A stretch of 64,000 nt of DNA. It comes from Cognatiluteimonas weifangensis (GTDB lineage: Bacteria; Pseudomonadota; Gammaproteobacteria; Xanthomonadales; Xanthomonadaceae). Location: assembly GCF_003416885.1 (NCBI RefSeq), contig NZ_QVPD01000002.1, positions 186,001 to 250,000 on the forward strand. Direction: 5' to 3'. The notes under the pieces are model-generated. The model was not told the origin of the DNA, did no database searches, and saw only the letters and a program-made list of their open reading frames with translations. The position numbers and the translations under genes were made by a program. Shown here piece by piece: positions 14,712 through 23,904 of the stretch (position 1 is its first letter; every line of letters begins with the position of its first letter).

Positions 14712-17409
14712 GGGGATGCTCTTGAGGACGTCACCGGATTCTGACGGATTCGCGCCCGGCCTGCAGGCCGCACCCGAGGTGGGCGATGCCGTTCCCCTGC
14801 GCCTGCCGGCGTGGTTGTGGAGCCTGCTGGTGCTCGCGCTGGGCCTGGCCCTGTCGTACTGGACGGCCGACCGCCAGCGGGCCGGCGTGGAACGCGAGCA
14901 GCGGGTCGAACTCAGACGCCTGGCCGACGAGAGCCAGACGGCCCTCGTCGCCAGCCTGCACGCCTGCGAGATGCTGCTGCGTTCGGTGCAGACGGTGTTC
15001 CTGGCGTCCGAGGACGTGAGCGCGACCGAGTTCGCCCACATCTACCAGGCGCTGCAGCCGCGCTCCGAGTTCCCGAGCCTGCAGGCGCTGGCCTACGCCC
15101 GGCGCACCGGCGAGGCGGACTTCGTGACCGTCATGGTGGAGCCGGCGACGGGCAACGAGCGCATCTTCGGGCTCAGCCTGGCGGCCCAGCCGGCCAACCA
15201 GGCCGCGGCGCTGGCCTCGCGCGACAGCAACCAGGTGGCGATGTCCGCGCCGTTCCGGCTGCTGCAGACGCCGACGCACGCCGGCAACGATGGCGTGACC
15301 ATGCGTCTGCCGATCTATTCCAGCGGCCCTCCGCCGGCCACGCTGGCCGCGCGGCGCGCGCGGATGCGGGGATCGATCGCGGCCTCGTTCCACGTCCACC
15401 GGCTGATCGCCGACGCGCTGCCGCCGGCGGCGTTCGAACGCCTGCACCTCGTCGTCGACGACGTCACCGGGGGGCGCACCCGGCAGCTGTACGTCTCCCC
15501 GGGCAAGGCGCCGCCGGCAGCGACCGCGCAGGACCGGTCGGTGCGCGAACTGCATTACGGCGGCCGCAGCTGGCGGGTGACCATGCAGCCGCTGCGGTCG
15601 CTGGCCGCCGCCGTCGACTGGCGCGAATCGATGCTGTGGCCGGGTCTGCTGGCCAGCGTGCTGCTGGCGCTGCTGGTGTGGTCGGTGGCGACCACCCGGC
15701 GCCGCGCGCTGGAGCTGGGCTGGCGCATGAGCCATCGCTACCGCGAGAGCGAGCAGCGCTTCCGCACCCTCAACGACCTGCTGCCGGCGCTGGTGCTGCT
15801 GGCGCGCGTCGACGACGGGCGCATCCTGTACGCCAACGAAGCGGCCCGCGTGCGCCTGGGCGAACACATCGAGGACGGCACCGCGCTGGCGACGCTGTTC
15901 GAGGAGGAAAGCCTGCGCAAGCGGCTGGCCGAGCGCGACGACGACACCCCGTGGAACAACGTCGAGGCGGTGCTGGTCTCGCTCGGCGGCGACCGCTTCT
16001 GGGCGACGACCTCGGTCGCACAGGTCCGGGTCGGCGACGACCAGCGCATGCTGATGGTCGCCAGCGACATTTCCGAGCAGCGCCAGCTGACCGAACTGCT
16101 CAGCTACCAGGCCAGCCACGACACCCTGACCGAGCTCTACAACCGCCGCGAGTTCGAGCGCCACGTGCAGCGCGCGCTGCACGCGGTCGCGCACGGCGCG
16201 CCGGCCTGCGCGCTGCTGTACATCGACCTGGACCAGTTCAAGCTGATCAACGACACCTCCGGGCACCTGGCCGGCGACCAGTTGCTGAGCCAGCTGGCGC
16301 TGGCGATGGCCGAGCAGCTGCGCGGCGGCGACATCCTCGCCCGGCTGGGCGGCGACGAATTCGGCATCCTCGCCCACGATGCCAGGCCCGAGGGCGCGCT
16401 GGTGCTGGCCGAGCGCCTGCGGGCGCGGATCGAGGGCCACATCTACGTCTGGGAGCAGCGCAGCTACACCATCAGCGCCAGTGTCGGCGTGGTGATGATC
16501 GACCGCGGCGGGATGACCCTGCGCGAGGTGCTGTCGCAGGCCGACACCGCCTGTTACATGGCCAAGGACCACGGCCGCAACCGCGTCCACTTCTTCTCCG
16601 AGCAGGACGACGAGACCATCCGCCGTCGCGGCGAGATGGAATGGGCCAACCGCCTGCGCTGGGTGATCGACGAGCAGCGCCTGCTGCTGGACTACCAGGA
16701 GGTGCGGCCGCTGCAGCCGCGGCCGCAACAGGACCCGCACATCGAACTGCTGCTGCGCCTGCGCGACGAGGACGGTCGGGTGGTGATGCCGGGCGCGTTC
16801 CTGCCCGCGGCCGAGCGTTACGGCCTGATCGCGCAGCTGGACCGCTGGGTGGTCGCCGAGGCGACCGCGCACTTCGGGCAGCTGCACGCCGATGGCCGCA
16901 CCCCGGGGCGCTGTTCGCTCAACCTGTCGGGCGCGACCCTGGAGGACGACAGTCTGGCCGACTACGTGCTCGGCCTGATCGAGCGCCATGGCGTGGCGCC
17001 CGAGCGCCTGTGCTTCGAGATCACCGAGACCGAGGCGGTGCGCAACCTGCCGCGCGCGGTGCGCTTCTTCGAGCGCGTGCGCGCGATCGGCTGCCAGGTA
17101 TCGCTGGACGATTTCGGCGCCGGCATGTCCTCCTTCGGTTACCTGAAGAATCTGCCGGTGGACGTGATCAAGATCGACGGCAGCTTCATCCGCGATCTCG
17201 ACAACGATCCGATGAGCCGCTCGATCGTCGATGCGATCAGCGAGATCGGCCACCAGCGCGGGCTCGACGTGGTCGCCGAATGGGTCGCCAGTGACGCCAT
17301 CGCGGACATCCTGCGCCAGCTCGGCGTCGACTACGGCCAGGGGTTCGCGCTGCACCGGCCCGAGCCGGTGCGCTACCAGCGCGTGCTGCGCGGACAGCCC
17401 GCGCGCTGA
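14710..17409 (+). CDS. CHASE-PAS-GGDEF-EAL protein, diguanylate cyclase with degenerate EAL domain
   Basis: An 899-residue inner-membrane protein. A first TM helix (about residues 28-50) and a second (about 310-335) flank a periplasmic CHASE domain with its typical RDSNQVAMSAPFRLLQ and RLPIYS motifs. A PAS domain, GGDEF and an EAL-like domain follow. GGDEF is intact and preceded by the RxxD inhibitory site (RGGD, five residues before). The EAL domain departs from catalytic consensus: EAL reads ELL, and the AEGVE loop reads AEWVA; DDFGAG and KIDGSF are kept. It is probably a cyclic-di-GMP synthase whose C-terminal domain binds or senses rather than cleaves. The start could also be ATG 14716; both overlap or abut the divergent pepQ start. 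Confidence 0.9.
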   Translation: MGMLLRTSPDSDGFAPGLQAAPEVGDAVPLRLPAWLWSLLVLALGLALSYWTADRQRAGVEREQRVELRRLADESQTALVASLHACEMLLRSVQTVFLASEDVSATEFAHIYQALQPRSEFPSLQALAYARRTGEADFVTVMVEPATGNERIFGLSLAAQPANQAAALASRDSNQVAMSAPFRLLQTPTHAGNDGVTMRLPIYSSGPPPATLAARRARMRGSIAASFHVHRLIADALPPAAFERLHLVVDDVTGGRTRQLYVSPGKAPPAATAQDRSVRELHYGGRSWRVTMQPLRSLAAAVDWRESMLWPGLLASVLLALLVWSVATTRRRALELGWRMSHRYRESEQRFRTLNDLLPALVLLARVDDGRILYANEAARVRLGEHIEDGTALATLFEEESLRKRLAERDDDTPWNNVEAVLVSLGGDRFWATTSVAQVRVGDDQRMLMVASDISEQRQLTELLSYQASHDTLTELYNRREFERHVQRALHAVAHGAPACALLYIDLDQFKLINDTSGHLAGDQLLSQLALAMAEQLRGGDILARLGGDEFGILAHDARPEGALVLAERLRARIEGHIYVWEQRSYTISASVGVVMIDRGGMTLREVLSQADTACYMAKDHGRNRVHFFSEQDDETIRRRGEMEWANRLRWVIDEQRLLLDYQEVRPLQPRPQQDPHIELLLRLRDEDGRVVMPGAFLPAAERYGLIAQLDRWVVAEATAHFGQLHADGRTPGRCSLNLSGATLEDDSLADYVLGLIERHGVAPERLCFEITETEAVRNLPRAVRFFERVRAIGCQVSLDDFGAGMSSFGYLKNLPVDVIKIDGSFIRDLDNDPMSRSIVDAISEIGHQRGLDVVAEWVASDAIADILRQLGVDYGQGFALHRPEPVRYQRVLRGQPAR

Positions 17410-17418
17410 GGTCGCGGG

Positions 17419-17769
17419 CTATTCGAACTGGCCGCCGGGGGCGTCGATCCAGGCCCGCAGCTGTTCGGCCTGGACCGGAGGCACGGCGATGAAGCGGAAC
17501 CCGGTCCAGGCCTGTCCCGGAGCGCTGGCGCGGTCCAGCCACAGCAGGTGCGCGCCGATCTCGAACGCGGTCTCGTGGCCGCGCGCGTCCTGCAGGTGGA
17601 AGCGGAACTGGTACAGCGCGTCCTCCACCAGCGGCGCGCTGGCGATCAGCAGCATGCCGGTTTCCGAGAGGTTGCCGATGCGGCCGACCACGCTGTCGGT
17701 CATCGCGTCGGTGACCAGGATGGTGTCGGAGACCTTGCGCCGGCGCGCGCGGCGGAATTCGTTGATCAC
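17419..17769 (-). CDS. PilZ domain protein (cyclic-di-GMP receptor)
   Basis: A 116-residue single PilZ domain. The two cyclic-di-GMP-binding motifs are present: an arginine cluster RRARRRK near residues 5-11 and NLSETG near residue 33. The start is GTG 17769, which overlaps the DUF1631 stop (17766-17768) and has GGAGG upstream on the minus strand; a longer frame reading through has no family support. It is therefore translationally coupled to DUF1631. Its 3' end is nine bases from the end of the convergent GGDEF gene. The target is unknown. Confidence 0.88.
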   Translation of the reverse strand: MINEFRRARRRKVSDTILVTDAMTDSVVGRIGNLSETGMLLIASAPLVEDALYQFRFHLQDARGHETAFEIGAHLLWLDRASAPGQAWTGFRFIAVPPVQAEQLRAWIDAPGGQFE

Positions 17770-20078
17770 GGGGTCGCCTCCGTGCCCTCGCCGGGGCCGT
17801 CCTTGTCGCCGTGGCCGGCGAAGCTGCGCAGCGCGTGGAGGGTGGCCTGCCAGGCGCGGTCGACCAGGCGTCCGCGCTCTGCGGTGACGATCCGCGCCTG
17901 CCCGCGCGCGAGCATTCGCGCGACGCTGTCCAGCGACTGCTCGCCGACGCGATGGCCGCGCTGGTTGACGAACAGCGCGTTGTCGGTGATCGGGCTGTAC
18001 CAGGACAGCCGCCGACGCACCACGTCGCCCTGCTGGTTGGTGACGAATTCGATCCAGGTGCCGTAGGGCATCACCCGCAGCTGGTCGTAATGCGCCTGTT
18101 CGGCGGCGTTGCGCGGCGCCGGCGCCGGCTTGTGCCGGCTGGCGGTGTCCTGGCCCAGGCGCGCGCGCGCCTTGAGCTTCATGGTCAGCTCGGTACGCGA
18201 GGCCGGATCGTCCTCGTCTTCGTCCAGAGCGCTGGTCAGGCGCCGCGCGATCGCCGCGGCTTCCTCGGTGTGGTAGCCGACCTGCGCCAGCGCCGCCTCG
18301 ATGTGGTTGGCCAGCCCGGGGTCCGCGGGCCCGGTCTTGCGGCCGCAGGTGGCGACGATGCGCCGGGTCGCGTCCAGCTGCTGGCGCCATTCCGCGGAGT
18401 CGGCGCCCTGGCGCAGCAGGGTCAGCGTGAGCACGTCGGCCCAGGCCTGGTTGAGCAGCGCGCGCACGAACTTGGGCAGGGGCTGCTCGCCGACCAGTTC
18501 GGCAATGGTGTCGGCCGCCTCGCGCTTGGCGATCTCGAGTTTTTCCTTGCCGCGCGCCGCCTCCACGTGGCGGCGTTCGGCCATCTCCGCCTTGCGCGCC
18601 AGGGTGTGCAGTTGCGTCTGCAGCTCCCGGTTGCTGGCTTCGAACACGGCCGGGTCGTCGTCGAAGTGCTCGACCACGTGCTTGACCGCCTGCTGCAGCG
18701 GCGCCAGCAATTGCGGATCCAGGTCGTCCTCGTCGAGCCAGCGCGCGCCGGATTCGGCGACCGCGTTGAGCAGCTGGCGCGCCGGATGCTGGGCCTGCAC
18801 GAAGAACGCGCGGTCCTGCAGCGCGACCCGCAGCAGCGGCAGCTGCAGCCGCCGCAGCAGCCCTACGGCCGGGGTGTCGCTGCGGACCTCGCGCTCGATC
18901 TGCCCGTAGAGCATGCCCAGCAGCTCGAAGGTGTCGCTGTCCTCGCGCGAGAAGCTGGAGCCGCGGCCGCGTTGCTGGCGGACCTGTGCCAGCAGCGCCT
19001 GCTTGATGTCGAGCAGGTTGCGCGGGCCGCTCGGCGACATCGTCCCCTGCATCCGGCCGAGCGCATCGACCACCTCGGCGGTGTCGAGTTGCTCGCGCGG
19101 GGCGCGGCGCTTGTCGGGGCGCAGCTTGCCGATCAGCTCGCGGCGTCCGGACAGCAGCTGCTGCAGCAGCTCGTAGGCGGCGCGTTCGTCCATGCCGGCG
19201 GTTTCGGCGTCGGCCTCGCCCAGCCAGGCGGTGTGCGTGCGTTGCGCCTCGCCCTGGGCGCCGCCGCGGCGGGCGCCGCGGCGGGGCGGGCGCCGCGGCC
19301 TGGCGCCGGGGACCGCGGCCTCGGCGGCGGCTTCGGCCTGGCTCTGCGGGCTCGGCCGCACCCGGATCGGGACGTAGGTCAGGCTCGGCAGGATGCCTTC
19401 GGCGGCGACGGAGGCGTTGAGCATGTCCAGCATCTGCGGATAGTGCGCCATCACCCGGCGCTCGAAGATGCGGTACAGCAGCAGCCGCGCCTCCAGCGTG
19501 ACCTGCAGCGACTGCGCCGCCTCGCGCAGGATCCGGCACAGGGACTGCGGTCCCAGCGGGATGCGCTCGGCGTCGAACGCGGGGGTGCCGGCGAGCACGC
19601 CGAAACGCTGGCTCAGCAGGTGCAGGGTCAGGCTGGCGCGCGATTCCTGGCGCACGGCGATGTCGCGCAGCACCGCGTCCTCGTCCAGTTCGGCGTCGTC
19701 GACCAGGCGCAGATGGTGGAAGGTGCCCGCTGCCGTGTCCGCCCCGGCGGTCCCGGCAACCTGGGCCGGGCCGCGCCCCAGCGCGGCGAGGCTGGCTTCC
19801 AGCCCGACCATGAAACGCGGCACCAGGTCGGAACGGTTCAGGCGCAGGGTGCGCAGGGTCTGCAGGTGGGTGGACTCGACCCCGGGGTTGCGGGCGTGGT
19901 CGGCGAGCCGGAACAGTTGCTGCTCGAACTCCGCCAGCATCGCCGTCAGATGGCGTTCCAGCTCGTCCGAGGCGGTGTTGAGCAGGTGCTCGAGCACGCG
20001 CCGCACCCGGCGCGGCAGGGTGGCGGTGGCCAGCGTCTGCGGCGCGGAGGGGTCGGTGGCGGGTGGCGGTGTGGACAT
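17766..20078 (-). CDS. DUF1631 family protein
   Basis: A 770-residue soluble, mostly helical protein that matches the DUF1631 family known from xanthomonads and pseudomonads. Recognisable parts are an N-terminal SDELERHLTAMLAEFEQQLFRLAD, the central LGPQSLCRILREA region and a C-terminal GTWIEFVTNQQGDVVRRRLSWYSPIT. That C-terminal segment resembles a PilZ-like or flagellar-brake-like beta domain, with R-RRLSW as a possible nucleotide-binding stretch; this is my inference. It has an Ala/Arg/Gly-rich linker around residues 255-285. Its stop overlaps the start of a PilZ gene, and two cyclic-di-GMP enzymes lie close by, so a cyclic-di-GMP connection is plausible but unproven. Confidence 0.85.
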   Translation of the reverse strand: MSTPPPATDPSAPQTLATATLPRRVRRVLEHLLNTASDELERHLTAMLAEFEQQLFRLADHARNPGVESTHLQTLRTLRLNRSDLVPRFMVGLEASLAALGRGPAQVAGTAGADTAAGTFHHLRLVDDAELDEDAVLRDIAVRQESRASLTLHLLSQRFGVLAGTPAFDAERIPLGPQSLCRILREAAQSLQVTLEARLLLYRIFERRVMAHYPQMLDMLNASVAAEGILPSLTYVPIRVRPSPQSQAEAAAEAAVPGARPRRPPRRGARRGGAQGEAQRTHTAWLGEADAETAGMDERAAYELLQQLLSGRRELIGKLRPDKRRAPREQLDTAEVVDALGRMQGTMSPSGPRNLLDIKQALLAQVRQQRGRGSSFSREDSDTFELLGMLYGQIEREVRSDTPAVGLLRRLQLPLLRVALQDRAFFVQAQHPARQLLNAVAESGARWLDEDDLDPQLLAPLQQAVKHVVEHFDDDPAVFEASNRELQTQLHTLARKAEMAERRHVEAARGKEKLEIAKREAADTIAELVGEQPLPKFVRALLNQAWADVLTLTLLRQGADSAEWRQQLDATRRIVATCGRKTGPADPGLANHIEAALAQVGYHTEEAAAIARRLTSALDEDEDDPASRTELTMKLKARARLGQDTASRHKPAPAPRNAAEQAHYDQLRVMPYGTWIEFVTNQQGDVVRRRLSWYSPITDNALFVNQRGHRVGEQSLDSVARMLARGQARIVTAERGRLVDRAWQATLHALRSFAGHGDKDGPGEGTEATP

Positions 20079-20216
20079 CGGACGCTCGGTCTCTGGCCCG
20101 CGCCTATGATTGCACGTATGGCCGCGGGTCGGCGCCTGCGCGGGCTTCCGGCGCCACGTCGCGCCGCCGGCCTCGCGCCCTCGAGGCGGCCGCGGCGCGG
20201 ACCGGGGCCGGTCCGC

Positions 20217-21383
20217 TTACGCCGTATCGGTCAGGAACAGGCCGATGACGTCGTTGGTGAAGCGCCGGCCCAGCTCGGTCGGCACGATCCGCTCGCCGTC
20301 CTCGGCGAGCCAGCCGCGCGCGCGCGCCTGCGCCAGTTCCGCGGCGATGGCGCTGCGCGGCAACCCGGTGCGCGCCTCGAATTCGGCCAGCGCGAACCCG
20401 GCGTTCAGCCGCAGCGCGTTGAGCATGTAGTCGAACGGCCGCCGCGCCGGGGACAGGTACTCGTCGCCGCCGATCGCCGCATCGCTGCCGGCTGCGGCCA
20501 GATAGGCGGTCGGGTGCCTGAGTTTCCAGCGGCGCAGGATCGCCTGCTCGCTGCCGAGCGTGAGCTTGCCGTGGGCGCCGGCGCCGATGCCCAGGTAATC
20601 GCCGAAGCGCCAGTAGTTGAGGTTGTGCGCGCACTGCCGCCCCGGGCGCGCGTAGGCGCTGACTTCGTACTGCGCGTAGCCGGCCTGCGCCAGCAGCGCC
20701 TGGCAATGCTCCTGCATGTCCCAGCCGGCGTCGTGGTCGGGGATGCCGGCCGGCGGTCGCGCGGCGAAGGCGGTGCCCGGCTCCAGCGTCAGCTGGTAGT
20801 GCGACAGGTGCGTGGGCTCCAGCGCGAGCGCGCATTCGATGTCGCGCTCGGCCATCGCCAGGGTCTGCTGCGGCAGCGCGTACATCAGGTCGAGGTTGAA
20901 GTTGTCGAAGCCGGCGGCGCGCGCCAGCCGCACCGCGGCGACCGCTTCGGCGCTGTCGTGGATCCGCCCCAGCCGCTGCAGGCAGCCGTCGTCGAAACTC
21001 TGGATGCCGATGCTGAGCCGGTTGACGCCGGCGGCGCGGTAGCCCTCGAAGCGGCCGTGCTCGGCGGTGCCGGGGTTGGCCTCCAGCGTGATCTCGCAGC
21101 CCGGGGCGAAGCGCAGCCGACCGCTGGCCTGCTGCAGGAAGGCGTCGATCGCCTCGGGCGGGAACAGCGACGGCGTGCCGCCGCCGAAGAACACCGTCTG
21201 CACCGTGCGCCCCCAGACCAGCGGCAGGTCGTGGTCGAGATCGGCCAGCAGCGCCTCGACGTAGGCGGCGAACGGCAGCGCGCCGCGTTGCGGGTGCGAG
21301 TTGAAATCGCAGTACGGGCATTTGCGCACGCACCAGGGCAGGTGCACGTACAGCGACAGCGGCGGAGGGGCGAGCATCGTCAT
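20217..21383 (-). CDS. hemW: Heme chaperone HemW (radical SAM)
   Basis: A 388-residue member of the HemW family, often annotated as oxygen-independent coproporphyrinogen III oxidase-like. The radical-SAM cluster motif CVRKCPYCDFNS (CxxxCxxC) is near residue 18, and the GGGTPSLFP and EANPGT motifs follow. The C-terminal HemN-like domain contains RRPFDYMLNALRL. HemW binds heme and is thought to deliver it to apo-cytochromes. It lies downstream of rdgB and rph on the same strand. The start is ATG 21383, with another in-frame Met at 21377. A run of nine C residues (minus strand) lies directly upstream. Confidence 0.94.
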   Translation of the reverse strand: MTMLAPPPLSLYVHLPWCVRKCPYCDFNSHPQRGALPFAAYVEALLADLDHDLPLVWGRTVQTVFFGGGTPSLFPPEAIDAFLQQASGRLRFAPGCEITLEANPGTAEHGRFEGYRAAGVNRLSIGIQSFDDGCLQRLGRIHDSAEAVAAVRLARAAGFDNFNLDLMYALPQQTLAMAERDIECALALEPTHLSHYQLTLEPGTAFAARPPAGIPDHDAGWDMQEHCQALLAQAGYAQYEVSAYARPGRQCAHNLNYWRFGDYLGIGAGAHGKLTLGSEQAILRRWKLRHPTAYLAAAGSDAAIGGDEYLSPARRPFDYMLNALRLNAGFALAEFEARTGLPRSAIAAELAQARARGWLAEDGERIVPTELGRRFTNDVIGLFLTDTA

Positions 21384-21409
21384 CGGGGGGGGGCGAGCAT
21401 CGCCCTAGT

Positions 21410-21476
21410 GTAGGAGCGGCGCGAGCCGCGGGGTTTGCAGGCGCCAGGAAGAGTTCGCGGCCCACGCCGCTCCTAG
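21410..21476. repeat. Xanthomonad REP-like inverted repeat
   Basis: TAGGAGCGGCGCGAGCCGCGG on the left and CGCGGCCCACGCCGCTCCTA on the right form an imperfect inverted repeat around a short loop. Sequences of this type, starting TAGGAGCGGC, are common between genes in Xanthomonas and relatives (established recall). The right end supplies the stop codon of rdgB. Confidence 0.8.
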
Positions 21477-22078
21477 CGGAGTTCCGGAAGGCGTTGCCTG
21501 AGTACCGCCAGCGCGCGGCCGCGATGGCTGGCGGCATTCTTGATGGCCGGCTCGAGCTCCGCGGCCGAACAGCCGTGTTCGGGATCGAAGAACACCGGGT
21601 CGTAGCCGAAACCGCGCGTGCCGCGCGGCGCGGCGAGGATGCGGCCGGGCCAGCTGCCCTCGGCGATGATCGGTTGCGGATCGTCGGCCGCGCGCAGCAG
21701 CACCAGCACGCAGTAAAAGCGCGCCGTGCGCGCGGCGTCGGGCACGCCGTCGAGTTCGTGCAGCAGGCGCGCGATGTTGCGGCCGGCGTCGCCGTGGCCG
21801 CCGCCGTAGCGCGCCGAGTGCAGTCCGGGGGCGCCGCCGAGCGCATCCACGCACAGGCCCGAATCGTCGGCCAGTGCCGGCAACCCGGTCGCGCGGGCGG
21901 CATGGCGCGCCTTGAGCAGGGCGTTCTCGACGAAGGTCAGTCCGGTTTCCTCGACCTCGGCCAGGCCGAAGTCGGATTGCGCGCGCAGGCGCCAGCGGTC
22001 GGCGCCGAGCAGCGCACGCAGCTCCGCCAGCTTGCCGGCGTTGCCGCTGGCCAGGACCAGTTCCGCGGGCGGCGTCAT
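21473..22078 (-). CDS. rdgB: XTP/dITP diphosphatase (non-canonical purine NTP pyrophosphatase)
   Basis: A 201-residue member of the Ham1/RdgB family, which hydrolyses ITP, dITP and XTP to monophosphates to keep deaminated purines out of nucleic acids. Motifs are [14 protein letters not shown] at the N-terminus, [36 protein letters not shown] and [12 protein letters not shown]. The start ATG overlaps the rph stop (ATGA, 22075-22078), so the two are coupled. The last codon and stop lie at the edge of a REP-like repeat, which suggests the repeat landed at or defined the gene end. Confidence 0.96.
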   Translation of the reverse strand: MTPPAELVLASGNAGKLAELRALLGADRWRLRAQSDFGLAEVEETGLTFVENALLKARHAARATGLPALADDSGLCVDALGGAPGLHSARYGGGHGDAGRNIARLLHELDGVPDAARTARFYCVLVLLRAADDPQPIIAEGSWPGRILAAPRGTRGFGYDPVFFDPEHGCSAAELEPAIKNAASHRGRALAVLRQRLPELR

Positions 22079-22836
22079 CGCCCGGCGAGCGCCGCCTGTT
22101 GCGCGGCGAGCAGTTCGGCGGTGCCCTTGCGGGCGAGTGCGAGCATCGCGTCGAGCTCGTCGTCGCGGAAGGCGTGGCCCTCGGCGGTGCCTTGCAGCTC
22201 GATGAAGCCGCCGCCGTCGTTCATCACCACGTTCATGTCGGTATCGCAGCCGCTGTCTTCGGCGTAGTCCAGGTCCAGCACCGGGACGCCGCCGCAGATG
22301 CCGACCGACACCGCAGCGACCGCGCCGACGATCGGGTCGCGCCCGCCCTTGACCGACTTGAACTCGCCGCGTGCGGTCAGCCAGTTGATCGCGTCCACCA
22401 GCGCGACGTAGGCGCCGGTGATTGCCGCGGTGCGGGTACCGCCATCGGCCTGCAGCACGTCGCAATCCAGGGTGATGGTGCGCTCGCCCAGCGCGGTGCG
22501 GTCGACGCAGGCGCGCAGGCTGCGGCCGATCAGGCGCTGGATTTCCAGCGTGCGCCCGCCCTGCTTGCCGCGCGCAGCCTCGCGGTCGGAACGCGAATGG
22601 GTGGCGCGCGGCAGCATGCCGTACTCGGCGGTGACCCAGCCTTCGCCCTTGCCGCGCAGGAACGCCGGCACCCGGTTCTCCACGCTCGCGGTGCACAGCA
22701 CCCGGGTGTCGCCGAAACACACCAGCACCGAGCCTTCGGCGTGCCGGGTGTAGCCGCGGCTGAGCGTCACCGCGCGCAACTGGTCGGGCGCGCGGCCGCT
22801 GGGGCGGACGAAGGCCGGCGAAAGGGAAGTGGTCAT
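22075..22836 (-). CDS. rph: Ribonuclease PH
   Basis: A 253-residue phosphorolytic 3'-5' exoribonuclease that trims tRNA 3' ends. Family features are [38 protein letters not shown] at the start (shown here over several motifs), [19 protein letters not shown] and the phosphate-site [15 protein letters not shown]. The length is normal (E. coli 238-residue full-length form). It heads the minus-strand group rph-rdgB-hemW and is divergent from yicC, with 96 bases between starts. Confidence 0.96.
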   Translation of the reverse strand: MTTSLSPAFVRPSGRAPDQLRAVTLSRGYTRHAEGSVLVCFGDTRVLCTASVENRVPAFLRGKGEGWVTAEYGMLPRATHSRSDREAARGKQGGRTLEIQRLIGRSLRACVDRTALGERTITLDCDVLQADGGTRTAAITGAYVALVDAINWLTARGEFKSVKGGRDPIVGAVAAVSVGICGGVPVLDLDYAEDSGCDTDMNVVMNDGGGFIELQGTAEGHAFRDDELDAMLALARKGTAELLAAQQAALAGR

Positions 22837-22864
22837 GCGGAAATTCACCGGAACGCGGCGGGCA

Positions 22865-22873
22865 AGTTTACCA
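22865..22873 (-). promoter_or_regulatory. Candidate extended -10 of the rph promoter
   Basis: On the minus strand TGGTAAACT lies about 29 bases before the rph start. It fits an extended -10 (TG-n-TAAACT). A matching -35 is not evident. Confidence 0.35.
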
Positions 22874-22932
22874 TCGCAGCGTTTCCGCCCCGGCCGCTGC
22901 GCGTCCGGCGCCCGTCGCGACCTGGAGATGCC

Positions 22933-23796
22933 ATGTCCATCCGAAGCATGACCGCGTTCGCCTCCGGCGAGCGCGCCACCGCCGCCGGCACCCTGGCGTG
23001 CGAACTGCGCGCGGTCAACCATCGCTTCCTCGAGATCGGCATGCGCCTGCCCGAAGAACTGCGCGCACTGGAGCCGGCCTTGCGCGAACGCATCGGTGCG
23101 CGGGTCGCCCGCGGCAAGCTCGACCTCAACCTGCGCCTGCGCGCGCCCGACGGCGGCGAGGCGCTGCAGCTGGACCCGCGCGTGCTCGGGCGGCTGTCGG
23201 AACTGGCGCAGGACGTGCAGGCGCGGTTCCCGGCGCTGCGCACCGAGTTCACCGCGCTGCTGCAGTGGCCGGGGGTGCTGCAGACGCGCAGCGCCGACCC
23301 CGCGCTGCTGCAGGCCGAAGCGATGGCGCTGCTGGACGAGGTGCTGGGCCAGTTCGTCGCCGCGCGCGAGCGCGAGGGCGCCAAGCTGGCCGCCGGCATC
23401 GGCGAACGCGTCGACGCCATTGCCCGCATCGCCGGGGAGGTGCGGGCGCTGATGCCGGCGATCGGCGCCGGCCAGCGGCAGAAGCTCGAAGCGCGGCTGG
23501 CCGACCTGCGCCAGCCCGTGGAGCCCGGACGCCTGGAGCAGGAGCTGGTGCTGTGGCTGCAGAAGCTGGACATCGACGAGGAGCTCGACCGCCTCGACAG
23601 CCACATCGCCGAGATCCGCCGCGTGCTGCGGCAGGCGGCGCCGGTCGGCCGGCGGCTGGATTTCCTGCTGCAGGAGTTCAACCGCGAAGCCAACACGCTC
23701 GGGTCGAAATCGGTCGACGCTCGCACCTCCGCCGCTGCGGTCGAGCTCAAGGTGCTGATCGACCAGGTCCGCGAGCAGATCCAGAACATCGAATAG
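22933..23796 (+). CDS. yicC: YicC family endoribonuclease
   Basis: A 287-residue YicC-type protein. The N-terminal [13 protein letters not shown] and [11 protein letters not shown], and the C-terminal [19 protein letters not shown], are family hallmarks. E. coli YicC has been reported as an RNase; earlier work tied it to stationary-phase survival. The start is ATG 22933 with GGAG eight bases upstream. It precedes gmk on the same strand, a conserved order. Confidence 0.93.
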   Translation: MSIRSMTAFASGERATAAGTLACELRAVNHRFLEIGMRLPEELRALEPALRERIGARVARGKLDLNLRLRAPDGGEALQLDPRVLGRLSELAQDVQARFPALRTEFTALLQWPGVLQTRSADPALLQAEAMALLDEVLGQFVAAREREGAKLAAGIGERVDAIARIAGEVRALMPAIGAGQRQKLEARLADLRQPVEPGRLEQELVLWLQKLDIDEELDRLDSHIAEIRRVLRQAAPVGRRLDFLLQEFNREANTLGSKSVDARTSAAAVELKVLIDQVREQIQNIE

Positions 23797-23904
23797 CCGA
23801 AGCGGGGACTGGCGACCGGGAAGAACGAGTACGATCCCGTCCGTGCCCAGCCCGTGACCCCGATCTTGCCAATCCCCGCCCCCGAATTCCCGACCCCGGC
23901 GCCC

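Noticed and set aside
20104..21903. 599-codon minus-strand frame over hemW and rdgB
   Set aside because: It is another frame of two well-supported genes, with Arg/Ala-rich composition.
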